Assembly (NCBI GenBank): GCA_963921425.1
Contig: OY992840.1
Coordinates: forward strand, 3,970,501 to 4,034,500
Direction of reading: 5' to 3'
Source: Dryas octopetala
Taxonomy: Eukaryota; Streptophyta; Magnoliopsida; Rosales; Rosaceae
Length of the DNA: 64,000 nucleotides
The position numbers were made by a program, and so were the translations under genes. The notes beneath the pieces were generated by a model that had not been told where the DNA came from, ran no database searches, and saw only the letters and a list, made by a program, of their open reading frames with translations. This document shows, piece by piece, positions 1 to 12,873 of the stretch. Position 1 is the first letter of the stretch. Each line of letters begins with the position of its first letter.

Positions 1-34
1 GTTTTTTTGAAAGAGGTGATTTGTTTTTGGGCAG

Positions 35-974
35 TGATCAGCAGCCTAAGCTTTCAATGTCCCTTGCCCGGCAGTGTCTCACTAACGCCCTGTACTTGCT
101 GAACTGTTCGGATTCAAACTATTGTAAGAATTCTTTGCCCTCTAATTTCTTCTTAGACGACAATGAATTAGGTGAAGTGGCATCTTCCAAGAATTCAAAC
201 CACAAGAACTTGCACAACATTGATTCCGAGGCATCTGTGCTATCTATAGGCTTGGGTCAGGTTAGCACAAATGGGGATGCAAAAGAGCAAAAGGGAGGAA
301 CTACTCAGGAGCTTGTGCAGAACTCCCTTTCCTATTATGCAGATATTCGTAAAAAGGAAAATCTATTGGTCAAACAAGCTCTTCTTGCTAATCTGGCATA
401 TGTAGAGTTGGAATTGGAAAATCCTCTGAAGGCCTTGTCAAATGCAAGGTCTCTCTTGGAACTTCCAGAATGTTCAAGAATTTACATCTTTCTAGGTCAT
501 GTGTATGCAGCAGAGGCTCTTTGCTTGCTTAAGAGGCCAAAGGATGCTGCTGATCACTTATTAACATATTTGTCTGGAGTTAATAATGTTGAATTGCCAT
601 TCAGTGAAGAGGACTGTGAGCAATTGCAAGCGTTCAGGACTGTTGATTATGAAGATTTGAATGGGGGACCAGTTACTGCAAAAAATTCTTCGTCTGATGA
701 TGCATTGGGTATTGCATTCCTCAAGCCAGAAGAGGCACTTGCAGCCCTGTGTGTAAATTTTGCTGCCTTGTATGCGATACAAGGTGAACTTGATCATGCC
801 CGCCAGTTTGTTGCACAAGCATTGTCCATAGTACCCAACAGTCCAGAAGCTACTTTGACTGCAGTTTATGTGGAGCTGAAGCTCGGTAAGTCACAAGAAG
901 CTCTTGCCAAGTTAAAACAGTGTAGTCGAATTACATTCCTTCCTAGCGGATTGACATTGAATAAAGCTTCATGA
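35..974 (+). CDS. CNOT10: CCR4-NOT transcription complex subunit 10 (CNOT10), 3' terminal exon
   Basis: This is the last exon of a gene that begins left of the window. The open frame runs through a TTTTTGGGCAG splice acceptor at 24-34, so the coding exon starts at 35 and completes a split codon; the stop is at 972-974. The roughly 313 residues contain the family-typical start DQQPKLSMSLARQCL, then alpha-helical tetratricopeptide-like pairs (LANLAYVELELENPLKAL, FAALYAIQGELDHARQF, EATLTAVYVELKLGKSQEAL), and end in LPSGLTLNKAS. CNOT10 is a TPR scaffold subunit of the CCR4-NOT complex and, with CNOT11, forms a module used in cytoplasmic mRNA deadenylation and translational control (family knowledge). 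The frame is clean. Recognition is by eye on conserved segments. Confidence 0.85.
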
Positions 975-2982
975 TGCTGATGGTTGTATTGGTGGCTTAT
1001 CATAATGTCCAGCCCGCCTCTCTGTGCTAAGCTAGTGGGTAGATCAGCGATCCTTTGTCAGAGGATTTGTAACATATATATAGTTCAATTCAGAAATAAA
1101 TTTTTCTTTCCATTTTTTAAGTTTTTTTAATTTCATATGTAGGTCTTATTAATTGGTGGTGTGGCTGTGTTTTGGTTAGTGCGGGAGCCCCACCTTCATA
1201 TTTGAGATGTAGTTCTGATTTAGATTGTGTTTAGTGGCTAATCCAGTTGGTTCAACATAGTTAGATGCTGTGCTCTTGTTCTAGAGAAAGGAACTGAAAA
1301 TGTTTATTCATTGTGGATTCACATTTCAAGTCATTTTCTTTCCAATGTCATTCTTGCAGTATTTCACCTTTCACCATCTTGTTTCTATGGATTGTTTTGA
1401 GCATACTGCATATATATATATATATATATATTGAGTACGTGTATATTATGTGACACAAGGCATTGTAGTCTTCGTGACCCTGTCTGTGGGCACTTGTTCA
1501 TGGACCATGGGATTTGCAGACTGTTATTGTCTTGTTGTATGAGCTTCGCATTATTATGCACACTTCAGACTACCTTTCAAAATGAATTTCTGGGAAGATA
1601 TGACCTACCTAGCTATCTAAACTTCTACAAGGAAATACATACAATTCATCAACATGATCATTGCTTTACAATAGAAGCCTCGTTCGAGCTTAAAAATACA
1701 TGTTATATTGCATTGAGATTTGAGAGAATAACAAAACAAGCTGCAGGGGTTAACAAAAGATTTCTTGGGTGGATTTCATTTAAAGATATACATACATAAA
1801 TAACCATATCCTTGTTGATATTCTCTGCGTCAGATTTTGTGGGAAATAGAAAAAAGGAAGAAAAAACCCTAAATAATATGATTCTTATTATCATATTTTT
1901 GGTGGAGAATGATATGGTAATATGGTGTTGGTATAGAACAAGTAAAATCTGGGTTGCAGTGATACAGCAAGAGGAAGCCATCAACACACACGCGAGACAA
2001 CAAAATAAATAGAGCAAATTACAATTTAGTACCTCAACTTTATATGTTGTTTCAATTTAGTACCTCAACTTTGAAAACTTGTAAAAAAGTACCTCAACTT
2101 TCATTTTGTGTCAAAATAGTACTTCCGTTAGTTTTTCTGTCAAATAAACTGTTATCTACTGACGTGGCAGGGGTATTTTCATCTTTTTTCTTAAATTTTT
2201 AAAATAATAATATTTTTTTAAAATTTTGAATACAAAAAATTTTAAAATAATTAAAATAAACAAATTTCATAAAATAAAAAAAAAACATGTCCCCCTCCTC
2301 CTTCCCCAGCCATACCCCACACAGAACCACCCTCATCCCCTCGCCACCACCCAGCCCCTCCCCTCCCCTCCCCTCCCCTCCCCTCCCAGCCCCTACCCAA
2401 CTCAACCCCTCCCCCTCTTCCTACCCGACCCACCCCTCCCCCCCACCCAGTCCTGTCGCACCCCTTCCCCCAACCCCAAGCCCGTCGCACCCCCTCCCCC
2501 CAACCCCAGCGTCGTCACACCCCCAATCCCCAGCCCCCCGTTGCACCCCATCCCCCCAGCCTCAGCCCTGTCGATCCCCAACCCCGGTCATATTGCTTAC
2601 AAATCATATTCATCTGAATACCCTTCTATGTATTTAATGTCGATCTTCTAATGTTTAAGACTGTAAGACTTTGTTTCTTTTTTTCAATTTTTGTTTCTGT
2701 GTGTGTTATGCTGACTGAAAATAAGGCAAATCCCAAAAGGTAAGGCCGTAAGGGAATCATAATATATCAATCTATAATTCCTCGACAATGAAACATTTCA
2801 CCTCAGTCACGGGAATGACTTGTCCTAGTTCATTAATTGAGCGCCTTAGTAGAACTTTAAAAAATAAAAAACCAAGAAAAATCACGTCTTGATTGTGTTA
2901 CAATTGTTGAAACTTGAAGATGCTGAATGATTCACTCTATTAATTAAAAAGCATATATGAAGGGCACTTTTTACGTAAGGGT
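975..2982. other. 3' flank of CNOT10 and unassigned intergenic DNA
   Basis: The first few hundred bases are probably the CNOT10 3'UTR and downstream flank. A (TA)n tract lies at about 1410-1431. At 2030, 2061 and 2090 the block tacctcaacttt recurs three times at roughly 30-bp spacing, followed by a gacgtggcag stretch. This arrangement is common near the ends of unclassified plant repeats, but I find no matching inverted copy downstream. The C-rich tract at 2290-2590 is listed separately. No coding sequence is recognised. Confidence 0.4.
2290..2590 (+). repeat. C-rich low-complexity tract
   Basis: About 300 bp is built almost entirely of CCCCTCCC and CCCAGCCCC runs with few G residues on this strand. 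Open frames across it are proline/serine or glycine/arginine runs and are composition artefacts. A similar tract (CCCAGCCCCTCCCC units) sits inside the hAT-like element at 50790-50990. Confidence 0.75.
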
Positions 2983-3499
2983 CACTGCAAGAAAAATATA
3001 TTTGGGCGATGAACCAAAGTCAAAATTTGTCGCCCAAGATAACTTTGGGCGACGAACAAGAAACGTTGTCGCCTAATCCTATCTAAGTTTGGGCGACGAA
3101 CACATTCGTCGCCCAAGATAACTTTGGGCGACGAATATAATTTTTCTCGCTTAAAGATACTTTGGGCGACGAAACTATGTCGTCGCCTAAAACACGCACA
3201 AAAACGATAGTTGATCCATACGTTGGACGACGAATATGTAAGTTCCTTGCCCAAAGTGACTGTGGGCACGAATAGAAACCTTCCTCGCCTAAAATGACTT
3301 TGAGCGACGAACTGTTTCGTCGCCCAAGATGATTTTAGGCGAGGAAGGTTTTTGTTCCCCGCCCAAAGTGACTTTGGGCGAGGAACTTATGTATTCGTCG
3401 CCCAATCTATGGGCGAGGAACATGCATATTCATCGTTCAAAGTCTCATTGCCTTTTTTTTTGTACAATTTTATGTAGGTTATATTCATATAATGTGATC

Positions 3500-5395
3500 T
3501 TGTTTCCATTAATCCAAACCGTTCAATTTTTAATTCCTCACTCAATGATCATCATTGCAAAATATTAGCTCAATCGGAGATGTAAAAGTTACGTAACGGT
3601 GCTCGAATTTATGAACGATCGTGAATTTTCTAATACTAATCGATCGAGTAAATCTATTCCGATTTGGTCAATTTTTTGCAAGGATGATCTTTTAGTATAA
3701 ACGAATAAAATGAACGGCTCCGATTGTTGAAATCACATTGTAGTCTTCACAATTGTTGAATCGACAAAGTTTCAACGAAAAAGCTAATAGAATTATACTC
3801 TTCAAGTGTATTTGTATGTAGAAGCTCACTTTCTATTGTGTTTTTAACGATCTGAACCGATCATTTCTTAGTGCCCCACTCAAAGATCATCCATGCAAAA
3901 AATTATCTCAATCGGAGATGTAGAAGTTAGGTTTGGCGTTTAGGGTGTATAAACGATCGTAATTCTTATAATAATAATTGAACGAGTATATGAACTCTGA
4001 TTTGACCAATTTTTTGCAGGGATGATCTTTGAGTATCAACATAGATGATGAACGACTCTGATCGTTGTAATCTCGTTGTGCTCTTCATAATTATTGAAAC
4101 GACAAGGTTTCAATGAAAAAGTTAATAGAATTTTATTCTTTAAATGTATTAACCGTTCTTTTATATATAGAATTTAAAATATCAATCGTGTTTTCAATGA
4201 TCCGAATTGTTCATTTATTAGTTTCCCACTCAAAGATCATCTATGCAAAAAATTAGCTTAATTAGAGATGTAAAAGTTAAGTACCGGAGCTCGAACGCAT
4301 GAACGATCATTGCCTACTAATAAAGGTTTGGGCGACGAACTATTTCCTCGCTCAAAGTTACTTTAGGCCAGGAATGTAAAGTTTCGTCTCTCAAAGAGGT
4401 TTTGGGTGACGAATATGTTCGTCGTATGGGCGACGAAATTTAAATTCCTCGCCTAAAATGACTTTGGGCGAGGAAAGAGTTCGTTGCTCTAGGTTACTTG
4501 AGGCGAGGAATATTAGTATGCGTCGTCCAAAGTGATCTTAGGCGACGAAATTTACAGTTCGTCGCCCAAAATCTCATTGTCTTTTTGTGTACAATTTTAT
4601 GTATGTAATCGTATAAGATGCGATCGTATTTCCAACGATCCGAACTGTTCATTTTTTAGTTCCCCACTTTAAGATCATCCTTGCAAAAAATTAACTAAAT
4701 CGGAGATGTGTAAAAGTTAGGTAACGGTGCTTGAACTTATGAACGATTGTGAATTTTCTAATACTAATCGAACGAGTGGATTAATTCCGATTTGACCGAT
4801 TTTTAACAGAGATGATCTTTGAGTATAAACGAATAAAATGAACGGCTCAGATCGTTGAAATCACATTGTAGTCTTCACAATTGTTGAATCGACAAAGTTT
4901 CAACAAAAAAGCTAATAGAATTATACTCTTTAAGTGTATATGTATGTAGAAGCTCACTTTTCTCTTGTGGTTTGAACGATCCGAACCGATCAATTCTTAG
5001 TGCCCCACTCAAAGATCATCCATGCAAAAAATTATCTCAATCGAAGATGTAGAAGTTAGGTTTGGCGTTTTGGGTGTATGAACGATCGTGGTTCTTATAA
5101 TAATAATCGAACAGGTAGATGAACTCCAATTGGACTGATTTTTTGCACGGATGATCTTTGAGTATGAACATAGATGATGAATGGCTCTGATCGTTGTAAT
5201 CACGTTATGGTCTTCACAATTATTGAAATGACAAGATTTCAATGAAAGAGTTAATGAAATTTTATTCTTCAAATATATAAACCATTCATTTATATATATA
5301 ATCTCATATATTGATCGTGTTTTCAACGATCCGAACCGTTCATTTATTAGTTTCCCACTCAAAGATCATTTATGCAAAAAATTAGCTCAATAAAG
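3500..5395. repeat. Six-copy ~350-bp internal repeat with hairpin arms
   Basis: The block cactcaaagatcatccatgc, followed by aaaaaattagctcaatcgg and agatgtaaaagtta, recurs near 3540, 3870, 4220, 4660, 5005 and 5355. Three copies form one set and are followed by a GGGCGACGAA array (4325-4580) and a second set of three, so the whole ~1.1-kb module is duplicated in tandem. Each full unit also holds the reverse complement of its own core, for example ttttttgcagggatgatctt near 4008 and similar copies near 3673, 4797 and 5138, so the units can fold into long hairpins. No protein is encoded. Confidence 0.8.
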
Positions 5396-7061
5396 TACAA
5401 ATTTAAGCAACTCAAGTGAACCAAAACTAAGGAACAACTAGAGTTAAAAAAGTTTGTGTTTAAAACAATTAACCATAAAGCTAAAATGTGGAAAGAGGAT
5501 CTAACAACCCATAATATATGACATTATGGGTTAAAGAGAATCTCTTTCTCATTTAATATTAAAATCTAGAGCTTGTAGGATCTTAAACAAGGAAAAATTT
5601 AACATAAAGACCTCATTTAATAATGTTCATGGTGATGCTTATATCTTAAATAAAAATAAAGAAAGAAGTAAATGAGCATGAAATTTAAAGAATAATAAAA
5701 TAAATAACACTACTAACAATAAAGTAAAGAACTACATAAAATAAAAGATATAAATAAATAGAGGATTAGAGAAGAGAGACATAATATTAAAATTTCATTA
5801 ATTAAAATGCAAGAAAATTACATCCTATTCTCTCTCAAATATCATAGCCAAATGGCTTGAGAGAGAAATCCTAGAAGAATACTAGAAAAGGCCGCAAATT
5901 AAATTCTAGACTAAAAAATATGAAGAGGGGACTCAATGTTCCTGTTTATAAACAAATATTAGGATTAGAAAATATAAGAGGGGGGAGAATCAGCTGTCAC
6001 TTAATGACAGTAAGACAGAGAGGCGGAAGCAGTTGGAGAAATCTGTAAGGTGGGACACGTGTCGCCTGCTGATAGGTTGAAAGAAGATTAATCAAATGCA
6101 ATTCTGCTGGGCGGAAGGAAGACTAAAGGTGGCTTGCGGTTGGCTTGCAGGAACCGGCTGCATGGGAAGACGTGAGAGAGAGAGAAAAGGAGAAATGGGG
6201 AAGCGGCTCACGGCTTGGCGGCTTGGAGGAGTTTGGCTTGTGGCTGGCATGGGGAGGCGAGCATCAGCAAACCAAAATGGGCTTACTGCTGGGCGGAAGA
6301 AAGGAGAGGAAATGGCAAGTGCTTGCCACGTGTCACTGTGGCATTGGAGGAAGGATGATTAATCAAAGCAATTTTGCATTTTGGGCAGAAACTTTGCTGT
6401 TGGCGAGTGACTCTTAGCCTTTCATTTGTTTGGGCTGGGCTTCATTTCTTCTTTTGGGCTTTTGTTCCTCTCTTTTGTTCTTCTTTGTTTTCTTTTTGGG
6501 CTTTTCATAATTAAATCCTACAAAAATAAAACATTAACTAAATTAAGCCTCATAAAATTCATGAAATTAATAAAATCTAACAACTTAATAAATAACTTAA
6601 TAACCCTAAACCCTAAAATTCATGAAATTAATAAAATCTAACAACTTAATAAATAACTAGATAAGTAAATTAAAACACTAAAAATGCTAAAAGATATTGA
6701 CAAAAATGTATGAATTTGAGGATAAAATATGTAAATAAATTAAGCTCAACACCTTTAATGTTATTTGGCTGGTGTTTTTAATTTTTTGTTCTTAAATTTG
6801 TTTATTAGTGTTGAATAAATTAGTTTAATTCTGATCATTGTTCTTAGGGAAATTAGTTTGCTAATATTTTTTTATGTTAGATAACAAATTTGTTTTCACA
6901 TAAAATTAGTTAGTTTTATATGTTTTTTAATTATAAAATTTATTAGGTAGTTTGTATGTAGATTAGTTAGTTTGTTAGTTTTTAAATATAAAATTTAGTT
7001 TAATTACAAAATGTAGATTAATTAGTTTGAGAAATATAATTTAGTTATAAGGTGGAAGGCG
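5396..7061. other. Noncoding AT-rich interior of the CACTA element
   Basis: No gene is recognised. The stretch looks like an older repeat relic caught inside the element. At 6554 and 6615 a block beginning aaaattcatgaaattaataa and continuing for about 44 bp is directly repeated with a 61-bp offset, with a CCCTAAACCCTAAA telobox-like sequence at the junction. Purine-rich GAGAGAGA and GCTTGCCACGTGTCA segments lie at 6165-6340. Confidence 0.4.
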
Positions 7062-8572
7062 ATGGAGTCAGCTCTCAATGATGTAGTTCAGCCATCCTCG
7101 AGTACTGGGAGCCCCTCTATGCCATGGAGGGCCCGTCGATCTCACCGCTCTAGTCAGGTCACCGCTTCCGCTTCATCTACTGCGACGTCATCCACTGCAA
7201 CGAGGGAACCATGTAGTAGGTTGAAGTTTTCTTGGATCGTGCGCAGTACTGGGGCGCGGATTCCAGTAATGTGTGTGCAAAACGGCCGACGACCGTTAGA
7301 TCTTAACGTTGACAGTTTGTTCTCGCACGATGTGGGGGCTATTATCCGTGCCGAGTGCGCGCCATGGTTGCAACCACTTAGAAAAAATTGCCGGCAGAGA
7401 ATCAACACAAAGTGATCCGCTCCATCTCAGTGAGTATATAGCTCAATAATTAATTCAAAACGATAAATTTGATCATTCATAACAATCTAATATTTTTTTC
7501 AGGTTAACTTTGACATTCAGATGGATGATCTCCTCACTGTCACGTACATGACAGATTTACTCATCAAGTCCTACAGGCAGTGGAAGCACGAACTACACGT
7601 GCATTTCAAGGGATTTTCGTCGGCAGTTGAGGCATTGGCGAACCCCCCTATGGAGTTGGTAGAGCGGTCTGACCAGTGGCGTTTTTTGTGCGATCATTTC
7701 ATGAGTCCGTCGTTTTTGGTACGTTTTATCATTTTAAGACTTTAAAAAATTGATTATTGTTTTGTTATTCTATTATTGTATACATACACTAACACATTTA
7801 TAATTTGCTTAATATTTAACAGAAGAAGTCGGCCGCCAACGCCAGAAACCGGAAAGGGAAGCTGTTTAACCATCATAGTGGTCCGACGCCCATCTCATAT
7901 CGAGTGGAGTCGCGACGTCGGGTACGTCATTATTTAATTTAATACATATATATTCTTTAATATTGGTTAGGTCTTTGACAAAATTATTTTCTTTTTCAGC
8001 GTGAGTCGCAATTCCCGGAGATAGACACTTTCGGGGATATCTATATTCATCCCGGTTGTAATGCGGCCAAGGCAAAACACGTTAGTTTTTTATATTTTAA
8101 TTTTTTTCACAATTTTTTATATTTATTTTTCTAATTCGTTACTTGTATATATAACATTTTGAAGGATGAGATGGTGGCCAACTTGAGAATATATTTGGAG
8201 AGCTTGGCCAAGCAGCACCCTCCGGGTACTCCGTTGGAGTCGATTCCAGTATCCGATCACGATGTCGGACTTCGTATTATGATAGACTCATCGGGTGTTA
8301 GGCTCGGTAAGAAAATACGTGGCATGGGATATGGGCGGATTCGTAATGTTCGATCCTCGTCTTCGTTTTCATCTTCTTCTCAGCCATCTGCAGTCGTTGC
8401 AGGGTTGTTCGCTTAAGTGAAGAAGTTGCAGGAGGACTTACGAGCTGAGAGAGCGGAGAAGGAGGCATTGTATGCTGCATTGACCAAGGCGATACCTGGG
8501 TTTGTCCCGCCACCATCTTCTCATCAACCTCCGTCAGATATGAATGATGATGATGCTATTGGTTTAGAATAG
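7062..8572 (+). pseudogene. Transposase_24 (Ptta/En/Spm plant transposase) gene, frameshift and nonsense
   Basis: Exons are recognisable at 7062-7429, 7503-7719, about 7823-7920, 8001-8080 and 8164-8572, joined by GT-AG introns. The conserved order is seen: an Asp/Cys-rich start (IRAECAPWLQPLRK), then LPAENQHKVIRSIS, SYRQWKHELHVHF, EALANPPMELVERSDQWRFL, KKSAANARNRKGK, FPEIDTFGDIYIHPG, AKQHPPGTPLESIPVS and a C-terminal coiled coil (VKKLQEDLRAERAEKEALY). This is the accessory ORF common to plant CACTA elements. Two lesions are visible. One A is missing from the A-run near 7381-7388, shifting PLRKKLPAEN into PLRKNCRQR; an in-frame TAA stands at 8414-8416 before the coiled coil. It lies on the plus strand of its element with no TNP2 partner. 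Confidence 0.8.
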
Positions 8573-9248
8573 ATTGACCATTAGGGTTATTACTATTTTG
8601 TATGGATATTTGGATATATAAATTTATTAATTTTGTTTTATATAGTTTTTGAATAAAGATTTTTTTAAAATATTAAATTCAAATATATAATCTAAATAAA
8701 AAAACAATTTTTTTTTTAAAAAATATGTTTAGGTGACGAAATTGTTCGTCGCCTAAACATGCTTTGGGCGACGAACTTACTTATTCCTCGCCCAAATAAT
8801 GTTTAGGCGACGAACAATTTCGTCGCCTAAACATATTTTGGGCGAGGAATAAGTAAGTTCCTTGCCCAAAGCATGTTTAGGCGACGAACAATTGCGTCGC
8901 CCAAAGCATATTATGGCGAGGAAATTAATTATTCCTCCCCGAAGCATGTTTAGGCGACGGACAATTTCGTCGCCCAAACATGCTTTGGGCGACGAACCTC
9001 CTTATTCCTCATCCAAAACATGCTTTGGATGACGAATAATATGCTTTAGGAGACGAAAAAAAATCTGTTGCTCAAGGTGTCTTTGGGCGACAAAATTTAC
9101 TGGTTCGTCGCCCAAACTCTTGGGCGTCATGGATTGGGCGGCTAAACTCTCGACGAACTCAGTTTGTCGCCCAAACTTTGGGGGACGAAATTCGACTTTG
9201 GGAGAGGAACTAGGTTCGTCGCCCAAACCTTTTTTTCTTGTAGTGGGT

Positions 9249-9250
<2 letters not shown>

Positions 9251-9286
<36 letters not shown>
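9251..9286. repeat. (CT)18 microsatellite
   Basis: A 36-bp uninterrupted CT run begins 5 bp outside the right end of the CACTA element, just past its GGT target duplication. Confidence 0.95.
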
Positions 9287-9292
<6 letters not shown>

Positions 9293-10829
9293 TGGTGGAT
9301 CATTCATACAATCCAAGAGTCTCATCTTCAATCAATTTTCTTCTTTTGTTCGACCAAATTTTTTTTTTCTTCTTTTGGGTGATAATCTAATGAAGCAATG
9401 TACGTATATCAAATAGATATATCATAGCAATAGCAATATCATGTTTTGTGGTGTCCACCATGTCCTTATAAGTTACAGTGCCCTAATTGAATTGACAGGA
9501 AAGCTAGCTCTTTATTTACTGTTTGTATGTGTCTGCTTTACAAAAGGTTTGATTCCTCCAAGCCCATAGGAATCCAAAACCACCTTACATCTCTCTCGTT
9601 CTCTCCCTCTCCAATAGAGATTACAAACAATATTTGACACCAGCCATGAAACGAGTTTCACAAGAGTTAACGGATGTAGACTTGGCTTAATAATAATATT
9701 GCTATGCACTGATACCACATTTTGGGTACCATATTAGCTTGATTAACAATAATGTTATGGAGTTCACATTTTGAATACTTCATGACACACCCAAAATATG
9801 ATTTTCCTAACATTAGTCTTGACTAAATTGTGTTTTAATTGGATGTCAACCTGAAATTGATTTGTAGATAGAAGGGTGAGATTTAGCTGACTAGAACTTG
9901 CACAACCCAAAATTGACCTAAAATTGAAACAAATAACTAATCGGATCATGTCAATCCGTTAATGATCAAACTAGCTTGTCAAGAGCTTAAAATGCAGTTT
10001 ATACTTTTTTACCAAACACTTTTGAGTTGAAAACTGTTAAAATAAACTGCTTATTTTGGTCACACTTCAATACCAAGCTGGCTTAAGCTCATCAAATTAA
10101 ACAGAAAATATAGAAGAAGAATGGCCCCCGTTGGCCAACAACCTCATTTTTCATCCGCCTTACTTTCCAAAATAATTAGAGTATGAAAATCTAGTGAAAC
10201 ATAAAAAGTCTCGTGTAATAAATCCATCTCGTGGAGAGGAGAAATTATTTTGTATAAATCGAAAGGCTTTCATTTTTTGGTTTTTTGCTGGGTACTACTA
10301 CTGGGTATCTTTCACTTTTACACATTAAAAAGTATAACATAAAAGTGAAACAAACAAGCTAGGGGCACTGCTATAAGCATTTAAGCCCCCCAAAAAAAAA
10401 AATCGAATAGGATATGAAATAAGACAAAAGCATCTTTGATTGCTTTCCTGAGATAAAAACAGACGTACGTACTTGATGCAAGATTAATATTCTCATAATA
10501 ATTAAAAACAAATGGTGTACAATATGATCATGATCATCACATGCAGCTAGCCAGAGTACATCAGCTCAATACCAATCAAAGAAGAAATTAAAGATATTGT
10601 GGGGGAACAATTAAGATTAGAAAACAAGGGGTGCCTCGACATCCTCGACATTGTAATCCAATAAATCGTACATCCTCTCATGAGCCAGTACTGTTCAAAG
10701 AAATTCATTTCCAACAAATTTAAAAAACTGATCTTCCAACTCCCAAGACTAGCAAAACTATTATATATATAATTTTGTGTCAAAATTGATTTTTCAAATG
10801 TGAGCGGAAAAATCTTCAAGTTGGGGTTA
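9287..10829. other. Intergenic spacer between two CACTA elements
   Basis: AT-rich sequence with no gene, RNA or repeat that I can name. Short open frames lack codon bias or a recognisable family. It ends at the TTA target duplication (10827-10829) of the next transposon. Confidence 0.4.
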
Positions 10830-11712
10830 CACTACAAGGAAAACCTTCATATATATCAGTGATAAACCGATATCTATTTAGGTTTCCAACCGATATAATG
10901 CGTACCGATATCTATTCTCCCATATTACATATCGGTTATTCACTGATGTCTATATTATATTAGATATCGTATTTGTTTGATAATCCGATATGATATACCA
11001 TCATTGTTATCAGATATTAATGATTTCTGATATCTTAAAAACTACATTCCGATATGTAAGATACTTATGATATCATTAGTAATTTTGAAACCGATATACA
11101 AAATGTATTCAATATCGTCTTGGTATTTAAAATCAGATATAAAATGAGTATAGCATATCGGTTTTGTAATTAAAATATGATATAAAAGTTGTATAACATA
11201 TCGGTTTTGTAATTAAAATCTGATATAAAAATATTATTTAGATATCGGTTTTTTTTTAAAAAAATGATGTTGAAACTTCATTCCTTATCGTTGCATTTTT
11301 ACATAATCTGATATGCAATAGGCTTCTGATATTGATAAAAACTAATTGGTAAATATCCATCCACGCAACAATTACTAAGCTTCTACACCATAATTCAACT
11401 TAAATTCTTCCATTCATATAAATGAATCCAACATCCAAACTCAGTAATGAAGTTAACAAAATAAGATTACAAATCCATATAGACTTATGGATAGCCCTCA
11501 TCATTTATACCCCAAAATCACTATCCATCTCTAGCTAGCTAGATCCTAATTAAACACATGCCAACATGTACAAAAATAATGAAGGCATAACAGTGCAATT
11601 CAGCTAGGCCTAAATTCTGCCTATACAAAAGATTTGAATGTGAACTAGCTAGTATATATCTTCATATCTACAACAAAATGCTCAAAAAGTTACCAAAAAC
11701 ATGCATGTTAGT

Positions 11713-12873
11713 CTAAATAAAATTCATGGAAACATAATCTCCCCATTCAACCCGGACTTCATCTATTTGTTCCTGTGTGTAACTGCTCCTCTTGCTCTTC
11801 AGGTTACTCCACTGAAAAACAAGAAAGAAAAGTGCATTAATTAATAAGATTGCAGCAAGGATCCCAAAGTATTTAAAAGTGCATTCAGCAAGGATCCCAA
11901 AGGGCATTAAAAAAATATAGGCCAAAAGCATGAATAAGATTGCAGCAAGTATTGAATTTAGATGGCTGCAATCTTATGTAAGTTATATATCATCTAAATT
12001 TATCTGATATATTGAATTCAGATGGCCTACATTTCGTGCATTCAGCAAGGGCTTTCAAATGGCTGCACATATATATGATTCAAAAAATGGATCATGCAAG
12101 TATAAATGAGTAGTCACAGTATCAGCCTAGCTAGAGTTCAGCAATAATGCAAGTAAAAAATAATGGAAATAGAAGAGAAATGCAGACCATCAACCCAAAC
12201 ACACTCTTTAATGCACACAGCACCAACCCAAACACACATACACAGAAAAAATTAAAAAGATGCAAAGCCAGAAAACAAAGTCTTAAAAACCAGCAACAAA
12301 GTCTTAAAAACCAGCAACAAAGTCCTAGCTAGGCCATCCCTTCCTCCTGTAATTCCCTTTTACAAGTTTCCCAAGTTAGAACTGTACAAAGGATAGCAAA
12401 ATATACCAGTCAACTGCCCCAATAGGAGTAAGTATTCTAACCTGCGACTCATATGCAAGGGTTGTGTCCTCAACTATTTCCTTCATGTACCTCATGACAT
12501 AATATCCACATTCAACACCACCTGGTTGTTTAGGACACTACAGACAAGCAAAGGAAATTACATAGAGTTATACCTAATTAAATTAGTCCAATGTGTAAGA
12601 CATAAGAAACTTAAAGACTTAAGTAATACATAGACACTTACATAGAGATGCTTCCAAGTTGGTGATTTCGGACCTTTCCTTCCCGTAACCCCATTAAATT
12701 GTCTAATAGCACTAGTTCAGACAAAATATCAATTTAAGTTATATATCACAATTTAATATACAATCCATATTATGTAAGATGGTACATATTAATAGACAGT
12801 TACGTGTTCACGACATCCATCCAGCCTGGGTTACTGGTTTGTCTTGGAATAGGGTCCATGATGTGGAAACATA
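11713..12873 (-). pseudogene. Ulp1-like (C48) cysteine protease, C-terminal exons
   Basis: Four minus-strand exons read in order: about 12873-12804 (IMDPIPRQTSNPGWMDVVN), 12711-12642 (AIRQFNGVTGRKGPKSPTWK), 12537-12442 (CPKQPGGVECGYYVMRYMKE) and 11811-11713 (WSNLKSKRSSYTQEQIDEVR, stop). The last three junctions are canonical GT-AG and keep phase. VECGYYVMR carries the catalytic Cys of Ulp1/SENP-type proteases, and PTWK plus the C-terminal YTQEQIDEVRVEW are typical of the Ulp1-like ORFs carried by plant CACTA and Mutator elements. The N-terminal half with the catalytic His and Asp was not found, so the piece is probably inactive as it stands. The 5' limit of the first listed exon has no clear acceptor. 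Confidence 0.75.

Larger units (their letters stand above)
2983..9245. mobile_element. CACTA (En/Spm) DNA transposon, 6263 bp, nonautonomous
   Basis: The left end starts CACTGCAAGAAAAA at 2983. The right end, read as reverse complement from 9245, is CACTACAAGAAAAA, a 14-bp terminal inverted repeat with one mismatch. GGT lies immediately outside at both 2980-2982 and 9246-9248, the 3-bp target duplication expected of CACTA elements. Subterminal regions (2995-3440, 4325-4580, 8730-9225) are packed with GGGCGACGAA / TTCGTCGCCCAA units in both orientations, the usual transposase-binding arrays of this superfamily. The only gene recognised is a decayed Transposase_24 (Ptta/En/Spm) gene at 7062-8572. 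No TNP2 transposase is present, so movement would need help in trans. Confidence 0.93.

Noticed and set aside
2226-2651. Open frames of 79-141 codons over the C-rich tract
   Set aside because: They are low-complexity Pro/Ser or Gly/Arg runs produced by base composition, present in several frames and on both strands.
3000-9225. GGGCGACGAA repeats considered as a CRISPR-like or satellite array
   Set aside because: Spacing and orientation are irregular, the repeats are confined to the ends of a TIR-bounded element, and the genome is plant. They are CACTA subterminal repeats.
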